Shown here piece after piece: positions 17,890 through 26,761 of a stretch of DNA of 57,627 bases (positions are counted from its first letter, which is position 1; each line of letters begins with the position of its first letter). Location of the stretch: contig NZ_VOBG01000032.1 in the NCBI RefSeq assembly GCF_008369295.1, forward strand, positions 1 through 57,627. Direction: 5' to 3'. The notes beneath the pieces were generated by a model, which ran no database searches, was not told the DNA's origin, and saw nothing but the letters and a program-made list of their open reading frames with translations. The translations under genes and the position numbers were made by a program. Source of the stretch: Pseudomonas sp. ANT_H4 (lineage in GTDB: Bacteria > Pseudomonadota > Gammaproteobacteria > Pseudomonadales > Pseudomonadaceae).

Positions 17890-19029
17890 CTACGGATTTC
17901 TGGCCTCGATCCGCCAGAGCGAGGATTGTGCTTCACGGGCCATTTGCGAGGTCGAATACAGGCGGCCCGTTGGCGATTTGGAAGGGGACACCTGGCAGGC
18001 ATCCAGGAAAGCCAGAAGCAGGCCGGCCTTGACGGCAAAGTTCATGTTTTGCGCGTCCGGCAAGGTCGACGTCACCATGGCGATGACCGCGCCGCTGGTA
18101 TCAAACAATGGGCTACCACTGGACCCAGGCTGAATCGCTGCGGTGAATTGCAGCAAACTGGCATCGTTGTGTAGCCCAAACAGGCCCGACACCCCTCCCT
18201 GTGTCACATGAACGCCACCGCCTGCCAGGCCCGCCATCGGAAAGCCAAGGGCAATCACCGATTCGCCCAACGCGCCGCTGGCGCCTTCCTTGAAGACCAC
18301 TGGCGCCAGTGGCGGGCAATCCTGAACCCGCAACAGGGCAATATCATTTCGTTGATCGACCACCACCACTTCGGCGCGGTAACGACCGGCAAAAGAGGAA
18401 ATGTGCAGCTCCTGCATGTCCTCAATCACATGGGCACACGTCATCACATGACTGGGTGAAACGGCAAAACCGGTGCCCGTGGCAGAACCACGGTTTCTCG
18501 GTGAATCGCCTGAATACGAACGGCGGGTCGGGTGTGCGTCATCGATGACAATGCCCATCCGTCGCCCCATCGCGGCAAGGCCATAGGCCGAGCCTTCGGC
18601 GAGCGCGCGGAACTTCCACTGGTTGTTACGTTTGTAAAACTCGCCAATGACAATGGCCGATTCGCCGTTATTGCGCAAATCGAGGGACAGTTCGACCTCG
18701 TTATCGACCTGTAGACGCAACTCCTTGAGCTCACTGACAGGGCCTGCTGCTGCGAACGTATAAACGACCAGCAACACCCCCTCACTGCCGCCGGGCAGCG
18801 CTGACAAATCAAGGGAGCAACCAATTGAGGCTGGCGTGCCGCTCCACTCCATCCATTTCTGGGTGACTTGAAACAGCGCAGGGTCCCCCGTCGGCATACG
18901 CTTCTCGGTGACAGGGAGCAACGCCACGGCGGCGTACTCACCGAAGGCGCTGGAGTTACTGCAGTCCAGTGTCCATGCAGTCTTTACACCTGAAATCGCG
19001 GTGTTTGCTCCGGGTGTAAGCGCCTTCAT
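17890..19029 (-). CDS. TerD domain fused to trypsin-like serine protease
   Basis: A 379-residue fusion. Residues ~1-170 form a TerD-type domain without the acidic calcium loops but with IVIGEFYKRNNQWKFRALAE. Residues ~185-345 are a trypsin-like protease of the DegP/HtrA kind: catalytic His in VMTCAHVIED, Asp in QRNDIALLRV and Ser in IQPGSSGSPLFDTSG, all present. There is no signal peptide, so it should act in the cytoplasm, unusual for this fold. A good AAGGA site precedes the ATG. It could cleave a Ter partner on stress; the target is unknown. A 70-bp gap separates it from the phosphoribosyltransferase. Confidence 0.85.
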   Translation of the reverse strand: MKALTPGANTAISGVKTAWTLDCSNSSAFGEYAAVALLPVTEKRMPTGDPALFQVTQKWMEWSGTPASIGCSLDLSALPGGSEGVLLVVYTFAAAGPVSELKELRLQVDNEVELSLDLRNNGESAIVIGEFYKRNNQWKFRALAEGSAYGLAAMGRRMGIVIDDAHPTRRSYSGDSPRNRGSATGTGFAVSPSHVMTCAHVIEDMQELHISSFAGRYRAEVVVVDQRNDIALLRVQDCPPLAPVVFKEGASGALGESVIALGFPMAGLAGGGVHVTQGGVSGLFGLHNDASLLQFTAAIQPGSSGSPLFDTSGAVIAMVTSTLPDAQNMNFAVKAGLLLAFLDACQVSPSKSPTGRLYSTSQMAREAQSSLWRIEARNP

Positions 19030-19108
19030 CCTGGTCTTCCTTGAACGATGTGGCTGTAATTATGCCAACACATCAAGAATCATTCACTGTCTGTATGGCC
19101 CTGTAATA

Positions 19109-20107
19109 TCAGGAAGATGCTATCACGGCAACCGTGATGGGCTTCACGCGCACGCCCTCGACCCACTGCCTCGCAGGCTCCGGCAGACCCAGCCGACGAG
19201 TGGCAAATATTCCGGCCAGGTTCACCCCTGTCGCCCGGGTGTAGCCAATACCTCCGGAGTAGCGCGGGTTGATCTCCAGCAGATGGGGAATACCCTCGTG
19301 GTCATCCCGCGTCTGCACGTTCACCAAACCATCGCATTTAAAGTGCGCGGCTGCCTTGAGGGCTAACTCCACGGCGGCCGACTCGCGTTCGAATGTCTGG
19401 TGAACGCCCTGCTTTCTTCTGCCCACGAATGCCACGGGCCTACCCGCTTCGCACACCATGTCCACCGAGCACTCGTTGCCGGCCAGATAAGGCATAACCA
19501 ACATGGGCACCCGTTCTGCCCCGGACATGTAAATCTTCAGGTAGGTATCAAAGTCGACTTCCCGCGCGTCTGGGTTTTCCAGACAGCGGAACGGGTCGAC
19601 ACCCGACTTAAACCGCCAGAACCCCTGGCCATAGATCCCGACCACAGGCTTGATGCAAACCTCTCCCTGGCTCGACAACACCTCATGGGCAGCGGCCAGT
19701 TCCTGGGCATTGGTCACCGTCAGCGCCGGCGTGCAAGCGAGCCCCGCACGCTCGGCCTCGGCAGTGAACAGGCTTTTATCGTCCACGTTATTGAAGGTAT
19801 CCATGGACATACCGCCAGTAACAAGGCGCAAGCCAGCCGCGTCGAACCGATCTCGGGCCGCTTCGTACAAACTGCCGATACGGCCAGCAAGCACCACCTC
19901 GATGCGATGCTCAAGTGCCGTTTCAATCACCCAGTCAATACGCTCCTGGTTGTCTTGAGGCTCTTGAAAGCTAACGTCGGCCTGCCCTGTAATTTCGGGC
20001 CGGTCCTGACGATGGGAGGCAAAAACCCTGACACTCGCCGGCAATGCTTCACGCGCGCCCATAATAATGTCGCGTTGGCTGGATTGACCTTCAAGAAACC
20101 AGATCAC
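19109..20107 (-). CDS. ATP-grasp enzyme of the Ter island
   Basis: A 332-residue ATP-grasp ligase. CIKPVVGIYGQGFWRFKSGV is the glycine-rich ATP-binding loop, MLVMPYLAGNECSVDMVC the middle strand, and HLLEINPRYSGGIGYTRATG the Mg-binding Glu/Asn end. GTG start (MIWFLEGQSSQRD) behind TAGGAG. First gene of the minus-strand operon, so the promoter should lie within 20108-20220. ATP-grasp enzymes join a carboxylate to an amine or thiol; with the PRTase, HAD and CitE-like genes this suggests a small-molecule pathway attached to the Ter proteins. Confidence 0.85.
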   Translation of the reverse strand: MIWFLEGQSSQRDIIMGAREALPASVRVFASHRQDRPEITGQADVSFQEPQDNQERIDWVIETALEHRIEVVLAGRIGSLYEAARDRFDAAGLRLVTGGMSMDTFNNVDDKSLFTAEAERAGLACTPALTVTNAQELAAAHEVLSSQGEVCIKPVVGIYGQGFWRFKSGVDPFRCLENPDAREVDFDTYLKIYMSGAERVPMLVMPYLAGNECSVDMVCEAGRPVAFVGRRKQGVHQTFERESAAVELALKAAAHFKCDGLVNVQTRDDHEGIPHLLEINPRYSGGIGYTRATGVNLAGIFATRRLGLPEPARQWVEGVRVKPITVAVIASS

Positions 20108-20569
20108 GTGTACGCTCCTAAATGAACATCGGCGGAAATTGCCGCACTCGTCGGGTAAGAACGCCCAACGCTAGGTAATTTTTCCGACACGATAACGGAC
20201 ATCAAGCAAAAGGCTACTTAAATCCTGTGTCGCCATATCACTGGCTGGAAATCGGCTGCCTAGAGCAGCAAGCGTGCAAGCTGCGGTGGGAATGGGAGAT
20301 ACGGGGGCAGGATCTACGCACCAGCGTGTTTCTGATACTGGCCGGTTTCGGCGGGAGAAGTGACAGAGCCGGAGTGGAGGACGGCGTGTCGGTCAGCTTT
20401 TTCTATCGTTATCGGTGGGGCGACCAGAACAAAGAGTACTCCAGAGGAGTCCTGGCCGCGTAAATCCCTGACTGACATCCGCAATCTGGCACTCGGCAAG
20501 ATTGGTGTGCCAGCCTGTCGATCTATCAGCATCCCTTTAGATGGGTAAGTGCCTGGTTCTTAACGCCAA
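20108..20569. other. Intergenic stretch, no credible gene
   Basis: Between the first Ter-island gene and the outer-membrane protein gene. Short frames occur on both strands but none has a good ribosome site or recognisable protein. The first ~110 bp should hold the Ter operon promoter; I see no clear -35/-10 pair. No terminator stem was seen for the flanking genes. Confidence 0.4.
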
Positions 20570-21814
20570 TTAGAAAAGCACGCCGGCCTCAGCAAGCACA
20601 CGAACCTGATCGTGCTGGGTACCGCTGTCGCCAAAGGTTGAGCCAGAGGTGGCCTCCTCGGCGCGCACGTAGGCGAGTTCGCCGCGCACGAAGAAGCGAC
20701 CATCTTGATAGGTCGGCGTAGCAGTCAACGACCAGGCGTTGGAGCCTGCTCCATAAAGCAGGTTGGTGGGCGAGCAGTCCTCGTCGGCTCCGCAGCCGCC
20801 GCCGTTGCTGTCCAGGTATTCGGCGCGGGCACCGATCGACCAGTGGCTAGAGAAGCTGTACTTGGCAAGGAACGCTGCCCCGTACGTTTGCGCTGCGCGA
20901 TCTATACCTGCTTTCGCGTCCTTATCGACCCGGGTGTATTGCAGGTAAGGCGTGAGCGTCAATGCCCCATCGGTGTGGGTGAAGATCACGTTGTAAATCT
21001 GGCTGTTGTTCTGCGCAGTGGGTGTCGCGGCCGAGGACTTCGAGTTGCTGGAGACGTTTGCTCCCCCGATCACGCTCAAGGTGTTGGCGGCATCAAAGGC
21101 ATATGAGAAGGAGCCCGTCACCCAGTTGTACTTGCGGGAATAGAAACCGTCGTTCAGCGATAGCGCTGCATTGGTCTTGCCACCGGAATAGTTGACCTGC
21201 ACACCACGGCTGATGGCAGGTTCCTGGTTCCACAGCAGCCCGCGCTGGATGTTGATGTTCTGGAAGGTGAAGGTCGACTCGGCCCCGATCATTGTGGGCA
21301 GCGAGCCGGCCATTACGGAGATTTCCGGGCTGATCACTGCCTTCAGGTAACCAACGGGAACGTCGCCGTAAAGCCTGTCCACGGTCTTGCTCGACTTGAG
21401 ATAGGCGGTACCAAGGGAGGGCAGCACATACGATCCGGCCTGAATGTAGAACTGCAGCGGCCCCTCGATCGTCTGGATTTCCACCTGGGCGTTGCTGACA
21501 TCGGCCAGCGACCGCGAATTGCCGGTGTCGGGTGCATCGACCACATGGTTTTGCCACAGGGCGATCCCTGTCAGTTGCCCGCTTACGTAGACTTTCCCCA
21601 GAGGGCCAGCATCAATGGCAAAAGGGTTGTCGTTCGGCTGCAACGTGCTGGAAAGACTAGGTGCGGACAGCGGGTCGGCTGAAACACTGGTGACCGCAAG
21701 CAGGGCTGCAACACCACCATATGTACGGAGAAACATACTGGCTTGGTTCGAACTTTTTTCCGAAACGAGGAGACAACCATCAATACCTGAAAAACGCGTG
21801 ACGCACTGCTTCAT
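20570..21814 (-). CDS. Outer-membrane beta-barrel protein (porin-like)
   Basis: About 414 residues with alternating polar/aromatic strands, NNSQIYNVIFTHTDGALTLT-type hairpins and a terminal Phe (AEAGVLF), all typical of an outer-membrane barrel. VYVSGQLTGIALWQN begins the barrel and the last hairpins read RFFVRGELAYVR and VRVLAEAGVLF. The family is the BBP2/OmpL-like porins, not OprD. The N-terminal signal is uncertain: from 21814 it is long (MKQCVTRF... then a hydrophobic GGVAALLAVTSVSA), while an ATG at 21736 gives a compact signal but no ribosome site. Pore substrate unknown. Confidence 0.75.
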   Translation of the reverse strand: MKQCVTRFSGIDGCLLVSEKSSNQASMFLRTYGGVAALLAVTSVSADPLSAPSLSSTLQPNDNPFAIDAGPLGKVYVSGQLTGIALWQNHVVDAPDTGNSRSLADVSNAQVEIQTIEGPLQFYIQAGSYVLPSLGTAYLKSSKTVDRLYGDVPVGYLKAVISPEISVMAGSLPTMIGAESTFTFQNINIQRGLLWNQEPAISRGVQVNYSGGKTNAALSLNDGFYSRKYNWVTGSFSYAFDAANTLSVIGGANVSSNSKSSAATPTAQNNSQIYNVIFTHTDGALTLTPYLQYTRVDKDAKAGIDRAAQTYGAAFLAKYSFSSHWSIGARAEYLDSNGGGCGADEDCSPTNLLYGAGSNAWSLTATPTYQDGRFFVRGELAYVRAEEATSGSTFGDSGTQHDQVRVLAEAGVLF

Positions 21815-22012
21815 AGTGATGCTCTCGATACCTTGGATAAACAGCGAGAGAGCGTATTGGAGTCGCGCATCAAGGCGCTGTTGTCTTTTTCTTTGTCCGC
21901 ATAAATTTTCAATAAAAAACAATAGGTTGTTATGGTTTAAACAATGCAATGCCTTCAAGGTCACTCTATTCCAAGTCAATCGACCCAACGCCATGTTGCA
22001 GGGATCTCATCA

Positions 22013-24142
22013 ATGCATTCACGTGTTCAGGAAGGCCAACCCTATCCACTCGGAGCGACATGGGACGGTTCCGGGGTCAATTTTGCAATTTTCTCGGCCC
22101 ACGCTACAAAGGTCGAACTTTGCTTATTCGATGCCGATGGGAAAGAGGAAATCGAGCGAATTGAGCTGCCAGAGTTCACTAACGAAACGTGGCACGGTTA
22201 CCTACCCGACGCCCGGCCTGGCACTTTATATGGCTATCGAGTGCACGGGCGTTATGAGCCGAAAAACGGCCATCGTTTCAACCATCACAAACTTCTAATC
22301 GACCCGTACGCCAAGCAGATCGTGGGTGAACTGCAGTGGGACGATGCGCTGTTTGGTTACACCATAGGCCATCCCGATGCTGACCTATCGTTCGATGAGC
22401 GCGACAGCGCGCCGTTCATGCCGCGCTGCCGGGTGATTGATCCAGCGTTTACCTGGGGCAACACGCCCAAGCCAAATATTCCATGGGCCCGTACCGTTTT
22501 CTATGAAGCCCACGTGCGCGGTTTTACCAAACAACATCCCAGTGTGCCGGAGGTTGCGCGCGGTACGTTTGCCGCTTTCCACGAAAGTGATGTAGTGGAA
22601 TACATCAAGTCACTAGGCGTAACTTCGGTTGAGCTGATGCCCATCCATCACTTCCTGGATGACAACCACCTGCTTGAGAAAGGCCTGCAAAATTATTGGG
22701 GCTACAACACGCTGGCGTTCTTCGCGCCGCATGCACGCTACATGGCTGGCAGTTCGATCGGCGAATTCAAGATTATGGTCTCGCGACTCCACAAGGCTGG
22801 CCTTGAGGTCATTCTTGATGTTGTCTACAACCATACTGCCGAAGGTAACGAGATGGGCCCTACTCTCTCACTCAAGGGCATCGACAACGCCAACTATTAC
22901 CGCCTGATGCCGGACGATGCGCGCTACTACATCAACGACACCGGTACGGGTAACACCCTAAACATGAGCCACCCTTGTGTACTGCAAATGGTCACCGACT
23001 CGTTGCGTTACTGGAGTAACGAGATGGGCGTTGATGGCTTTCGCTTCGACTTGGCGACCATCCTGGGCCGCGAACCCCAGGGCTTCGATGAAGGCGGTGG
23101 CTTTCTCGACGCCTGCCGCCAAGACCCTACCCTGAACCACGTCAAATTGATTGCAGAACCCTGGGATTGTGGCCCTGGCGGCTATCAGGTCGGTAATTTT
23201 CCCCCAGGCTGGATGGAATGGAACGACAAGTTTCGCGACGTCTCCCGCGCCTTCTGGAAAGGCGACGATGATCGCCTCGGTGATTTCGCCAAGATCTTCC
23301 TGGCCTCAGGCGATCAGTTCAACCGACGCGGGCGCGAGCCAGCCTCCTCTGTAAACTTTATTACCGCCCACGATGGCTTCACGCTCAACGATTTGGTGTC
23401 TTACAACGATAAGCACAACGAAGCCAACGGCGAAGATAACCGCGATGGCCACTCGGACAACCGCTCCTGGAACTGCGGCGTCGAGGGCGAAACCGATGAC
23501 CCCGAGATCATCGAATTGCGCTACCGACAGATGCGCAATTTACTCGCCACGCTGTTCCTGGCTCAAGGCACGCCCATGCTGCTCGCCGGTGACGAGTTTG
23601 CAAGAACTCAAGGCGGTAGCAACAACGCTTACTGCCAGGACAGCGAGATCAGCTGGATCAACTGGAACATCAGCGAAAAAAGCGCCGAGCTGCAGGACTT
23701 CACGCGATACCTGATCGAGCTACGCAAGCGCTACCCATTGCTGCGTCGCAACCGGTTCTTCACAGGCGTCTACAACGAGCACCTGGATATCAAGGACGTC
23801 AGCTGGCTACAGCCCAATGGCCAGGAGATGGGCAACGAGCAATGGAGTGATGGTAGCAACCGATGCATGGGCATTCTGCTGGATGGCCGTGCGCAACCTA
23901 CCGGCATTCGCAAAGCGGGCGGAGAAAATTCGCTCTTGATTATCGTCAACTCACATTTCGACGTAGTCGCCTTCGTCTTGCCCGAAGTGCCGCAAGGGCA
24001 ACATTGGAAATTACAGCTAGATACCAACCAGCCGGAACTGGTGGCGGAGGAAGTGTTCAAGTTTGGCGACCACTACCAAGTGACTGGGCGTTCGACATTG
24101 CTGTTTGAACTGGCCGTCAGCCAGAAAAGGAAACGCCGATAG
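22013..24142 (+). CDS. glgX: Glycogen debranching enzyme GlgX
   Basis: A 709-residue GH13 enzyme of normal GlgX length. An N-terminal CBM48-like domain (YPLGATWDGSGVNFAIFSAH) is followed by the catalytic barrel: VILDVVYNHTAEG (region I), DGFRFDLATILGR with the Asp nucleophile (region II), VKLIAEPWD with the acid/base Glu (region III) and NFITAHDGFTLNDLV (region IV). It hydrolyses alpha-1,6 branches of glycogen limit dextrins. The ATG at 22013 begins the conserved protein; the longer frame from 21944 reads upstream DNA. Single gene, diverging from the porin-like gene; no glg neighbours. Confidence 0.93.
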   Translation: MHSRVQEGQPYPLGATWDGSGVNFAIFSAHATKVELCLFDADGKEEIERIELPEFTNETWHGYLPDARPGTLYGYRVHGRYEPKNGHRFNHHKLLIDPYAKQIVGELQWDDALFGYTIGHPDADLSFDERDSAPFMPRCRVIDPAFTWGNTPKPNIPWARTVFYEAHVRGFTKQHPSVPEVARGTFAAFHESDVVEYIKSLGVTSVELMPIHHFLDDNHLLEKGLQNYWGYNTLAFFAPHARYMAGSSIGEFKIMVSRLHKAGLEVILDVVYNHTAEGNEMGPTLSLKGIDNANYYRLMPDDARYYINDTGTGNTLNMSHPCVLQMVTDSLRYWSNEMGVDGFRFDLATILGREPQGFDEGGGFLDACRQDPTLNHVKLIAEPWDCGPGGYQVGNFPPGWMEWNDKFRDVSRAFWKGDDDRLGDFAKIFLASGDQFNRRGREPASSVNFITAHDGFTLNDLVSYNDKHNEANGEDNRDGHSDNRSWNCGVEGETDDPEIIELRYRQMRNLLATLFLAQGTPMLLAGDEFARTQGGSNNAYCQDSEISWINWNISEKSAELQDFTRYLIELRKRYPLLRRNRFFTGVYNEHLDIKDVSWLQPNGQEMGNEQWSDGSNRCMGILLDGRAQPTGIRKAGGENSLLIIVNSHFDVVAFVLPEVPQGQHWKLQLDTNQPELVAEEVFKFGDHYQVTGRSTLLFELAVSQKRKRR

Positions 24143-24196
24143 CCTGCCCCTGAGCGATCCTGCCGGCTGGAAATACCTGACGGACTGAAGCGAACG

Positions 24197-25408
24197 TCAA
24201 AACACCACACTCAGCAGCCATCCGGCAACACCACCACCGATCACGACCAACCATGGCGCTAGCTTCCAGAACATCAGAGCGACCAGGCACGCCAGCGCCA
24301 AGCCGAAGTCCTGTGGTTGGTGGATCGCGCTCGTCCATACCGGCTGATAAAGCGCCGCGAGCAGCAAGCCCACCACCGCTGCATTGATACCAAGCAACGC
24401 TGCCTGGGTGTGTACGCTGCGTCGTAACTGCTCCCAAAACGGCAAAGCGCCAACGATCAGCAAAAAAGACGGCAGGAAAATGGCCAGCAAGCAAATGAAC
24501 CCACCGATCCAGCCAGAGGGTGCGGTGCTCATCGAGGCACCAAGGAATGCAGCAAACGCTAACAGCGGCCCTGGGACAGCCTGCGTTGCCCCATAGCCAG
24601 CCAGAAAGGTTTCATTGCTGACCCAGCCTGAAGGCACGACTTCTGCTTGCAACAACGGTAAGACCACATGCCCGCCACCGAACACCAGGGACCCGGAGCG
24701 ATAGAATGCATCCACCATGGCGAGCGTCTGACTGGGGAGCAACTGACTCAAGATCGGTAAACCAACCAGCAACGCGAAAAACAATGACAACCAGAATAAA
24801 CCTGCCCGGTAACCGACCTTGATCGGCAATGGATCATGTTCGGCGGCTTGTGCCGGCTTGAACAGGAATAAGCCGGCAACAGCGGCTACGGCAATTGCAC
24901 CGATCTGCCCCCATGCAGACGGCACCAGCAACGCCACACACGTCGAAATCGCCATGATGGTAATCCGCAACGCATCCGGGCATAGATTGCGAGCCATTCC
25001 CCATACCGCTTGAGCAACTACCGCGACAGCCACGACTTTCAGGCCATGCAGCACACCAGGCGCGATGATTTCACCGTAGTTGGAAATACCTAAAGCAAAC
25101 AGAATGAGAAGGATCGCCGAGGGCAATGTGAATCCCGCCCACGCAGCCAGCGCCCCACGGTAACCCGAACGTGAAAGCCCAAGTGCCATGCCAATCTGGC
25201 TACTCGCGGGTCCCGGCAGGAATTGGCAAAGAGCAACCAAGTCGGCGTAACTGCGCTCAGTTAGCCATTGTCGGCGAGTGACAAACTCGTCGCGAAAATA
25301 CCCAAAATGTGCAATTGGACCGCCGAAAGATGTCAGTCCTAGACGCAAAAAGATAAGAAATACAGAGAGCGGTCCACGATCATCCGTGCTGTTTATTCTC
25401 ATGCGCAT
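24197..25408 (-). CDS. chrA: Chromate efflux transporter ChrA
   Basis: A 403-residue CHR-family protein with two homologous halves of about six spans. The first half has LGLTSFGGPIAHFGYFRDEF and LCQFLPGPASSQIGMALGL; the second has GSLVFGGGHVVLPLLQAEVV and GYGATQAVPGPLLAFAAFLG. These paired GGP/GGG and PGP motifs define the chromate ion transporter family. It likely exports chromate at the inner membrane. It converges with glgX across 54 bp. No chrB regulator is adjacent. Confidence 0.92.
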   Translation of the reverse strand: MRMRINSTDDRGPLSVFLIFLRLGLTSFGGPIAHFGYFRDEFVTRRQWLTERSYADLVALCQFLPGPASSQIGMALGLSRSGYRGALAAWAGFTLPSAILLILFALGISNYGEIIAPGVLHGLKVVAVAVVAQAVWGMARNLCPDALRITIMAISTCVALLVPSAWGQIGAIAVAAVAGLFLFKPAQAAEHDPLPIKVGYRAGLFWLSLFFALLVGLPILSQLLPSQTLAMVDAFYRSGSLVFGGGHVVLPLLQAEVVPSGWVSNETFLAGYGATQAVPGPLLAFAAFLGASMSTAPSGWIGGFICLLAIFLPSFLLIVGALPFWEQLRRSVHTQAALLGINAAVVGLLLAALYQPVWTSAIHQPQDFGLALACLVALMFWKLAPWLVVIGGGVAGWLLSVVF

Positions 25409-25423
25409 GCGTTCCGCATATAG

Positions 25424-25648
25424 AGGTCAAATCCTCACATCTGTTTACAGGAGATTGATGAACATCACATTGTTAAAACAATCAGCTTCCCCCGCCCAAT
25501 CAAATTCGGGCAGAGCAAACAGGCTGAAATATATTTTGTCGTCGCAGAGGTGGAGGCCTGGTTGGAGAGGCAAATTTTCGAACGAGATGAGGAAGCGCTA
25601 GATCCGGGTGAGCACTGCCAATTTGATTTACAACGAGAGTTGCCGTAG
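25424..25648 (+). pseudogene. AlpA-family excisionase remnant
   Basis: A reading frame with no start encodes KTISFPRPIKFGQSKQAEIY then FVVAEVEAWLERQIFERDEE, the recognition half of an AlpA/MerR-like excisionase. The helix-turn-helix start (usually L.R.TIYR) is corrupted to LQEIDEHHIV. Such genes accompany integrases of phages and islands; no integrase survives nearby. Its last 20 bases overlap the end of norW on the other strand. It marks a former integration or excision boundary just beside the nitrogen-oxide region. Confidence 0.65.
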
Positions 25649-26761
25649 TAATGTAAAGGCCTGCTTCATTTGGTCCTCACTGACGACGAACGCCCGTAGC
25701 TGCCCTGCCATGTCCAGCCCTTTGGCTACCAGCCCCTGTGGCTCAAGGCTGATCTGCCATTGCAAGTCCTTCCGGTTGGTTTCTCCGGCCAGGTGCATCG
25801 GCATTTCCGGGGTCTTGATCTTCACCAGCATCGCCGGAAACTTCACTTGCTCATCGCCACCCAGCACATTACGCGCCAGGGTCATGGCGCTTAACTGAAT
25901 GGGTTGCAAAAACGGCAGCAGCTTGCCCTGGATTTGCGCGCAATCGCCAACGGCAAATATGTGTGGGTCAGAGGTGCACATGCGTTCATCAACTTCAATG
26001 CCACGATCAACCCGTAGGCCAGCCTGCGCCGCTAACGTCGTATCAGGTTTCAATCCGATTGAGGCAATGATCACATCGGTGGAGATTTGCCGACCATTGG
26101 ACAAAGTCGCCAACAGGCTATCGTCTTTCTTTTCAATGGATTCCAAAGCCTGATTGAACACCATTTCCACACCCATCTGGCATAACCGATGCTGCAAGCG
26201 GCTACTCACCTCAACAGGCAGCAACGATGCCAGCAGGCTGTAGGACTTATCCATCAGTACCACCTGCTTTCCGGCACGATTGACATCCATTGCCAGTTCA
26301 CTGCCAATCAAGCCGGCTCCGAGGATCAGTACGCGCTGTGCAGCTCGCAGTGCATGTTGTGCCTGACGGTATTCCTGCTGACTGTTCAAAGTCACCATCC
26401 ACTCCCGTCCGGGAATCGGCGGAACGATGGCTTGCGCACCCGTGGCAAGAATCAGTTTGTCGTAGCTGAATGCCTCACTGCCGGCGCTGATACGCTTGTT
26501 TTCGCGATCAATTGCAGTCAGTTGGCAACCAGAATTCAGGGTTAACCGATACATCTCGGCAAACTCCGCCGCAGACTGACGAGTCATGTCGTCAGCTGTC
26601 TGATTGAGACTGATGACGTGACTCAGGTCGGGCTTGTTGTACTCATCGCAACTGTCTGCAGCGATCAACCGAATGGGCACCGCTGCATCGAGCCTGCGCA
26701 AGTTCTTGACCACCTGACGAGCCGCGAAGCCGGAGCCCACAATGACGATTTCCTTGTTCAT
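25628..26761 (-). CDS. norW: NorW, NADH:flavorubredoxin reductase
   Basis: A 377-residue FAD/NAD disulphide-reductase-fold protein. It has the N-terminal IVIVGSGFAARQVVKNLR FAD loop, the central LILGAGLIGSELAMDV NAD loop and the FAVGDCAQIQGKLLPFLQPI FAD end. It passes electrons from NADH to the rubredoxin domain of NorV. Its ATG overlaps the norV stop by 4 bp, so the two are translated together. Length matches E. coli NorW. Confidence 0.93.
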   Translation of the reverse strand: MNKEIVIVGSGFAARQVVKNLRRLDAAVPIRLIAADSCDEYNKPDLSHVISLNQTADDMTRQSAAEFAEMYRLTLNSGCQLTAIDRENKRISAGSEAFSYDKLILATGAQAIVPPIPGREWMVTLNSQQEYRQAQHALRAAQRVLILGAGLIGSELAMDVNRAGKQVVLMDKSYSLLASLLPVEVSSRLQHRLCQMGVEMVFNQALESIEKKDDSLLATLSNGRQISTDVIIASIGLKPDTTLAAQAGLRVDRGIEVDERMCTSDPHIFAVGDCAQIQGKLLPFLQPIQLSAMTLARNVLGGDEQVKFPAMLVKIKTPEMPMHLAGETNRKDLQWQISLEPQGLVAKGLDMAGQLRAFVVSEDQMKQAFTLLRQLSL

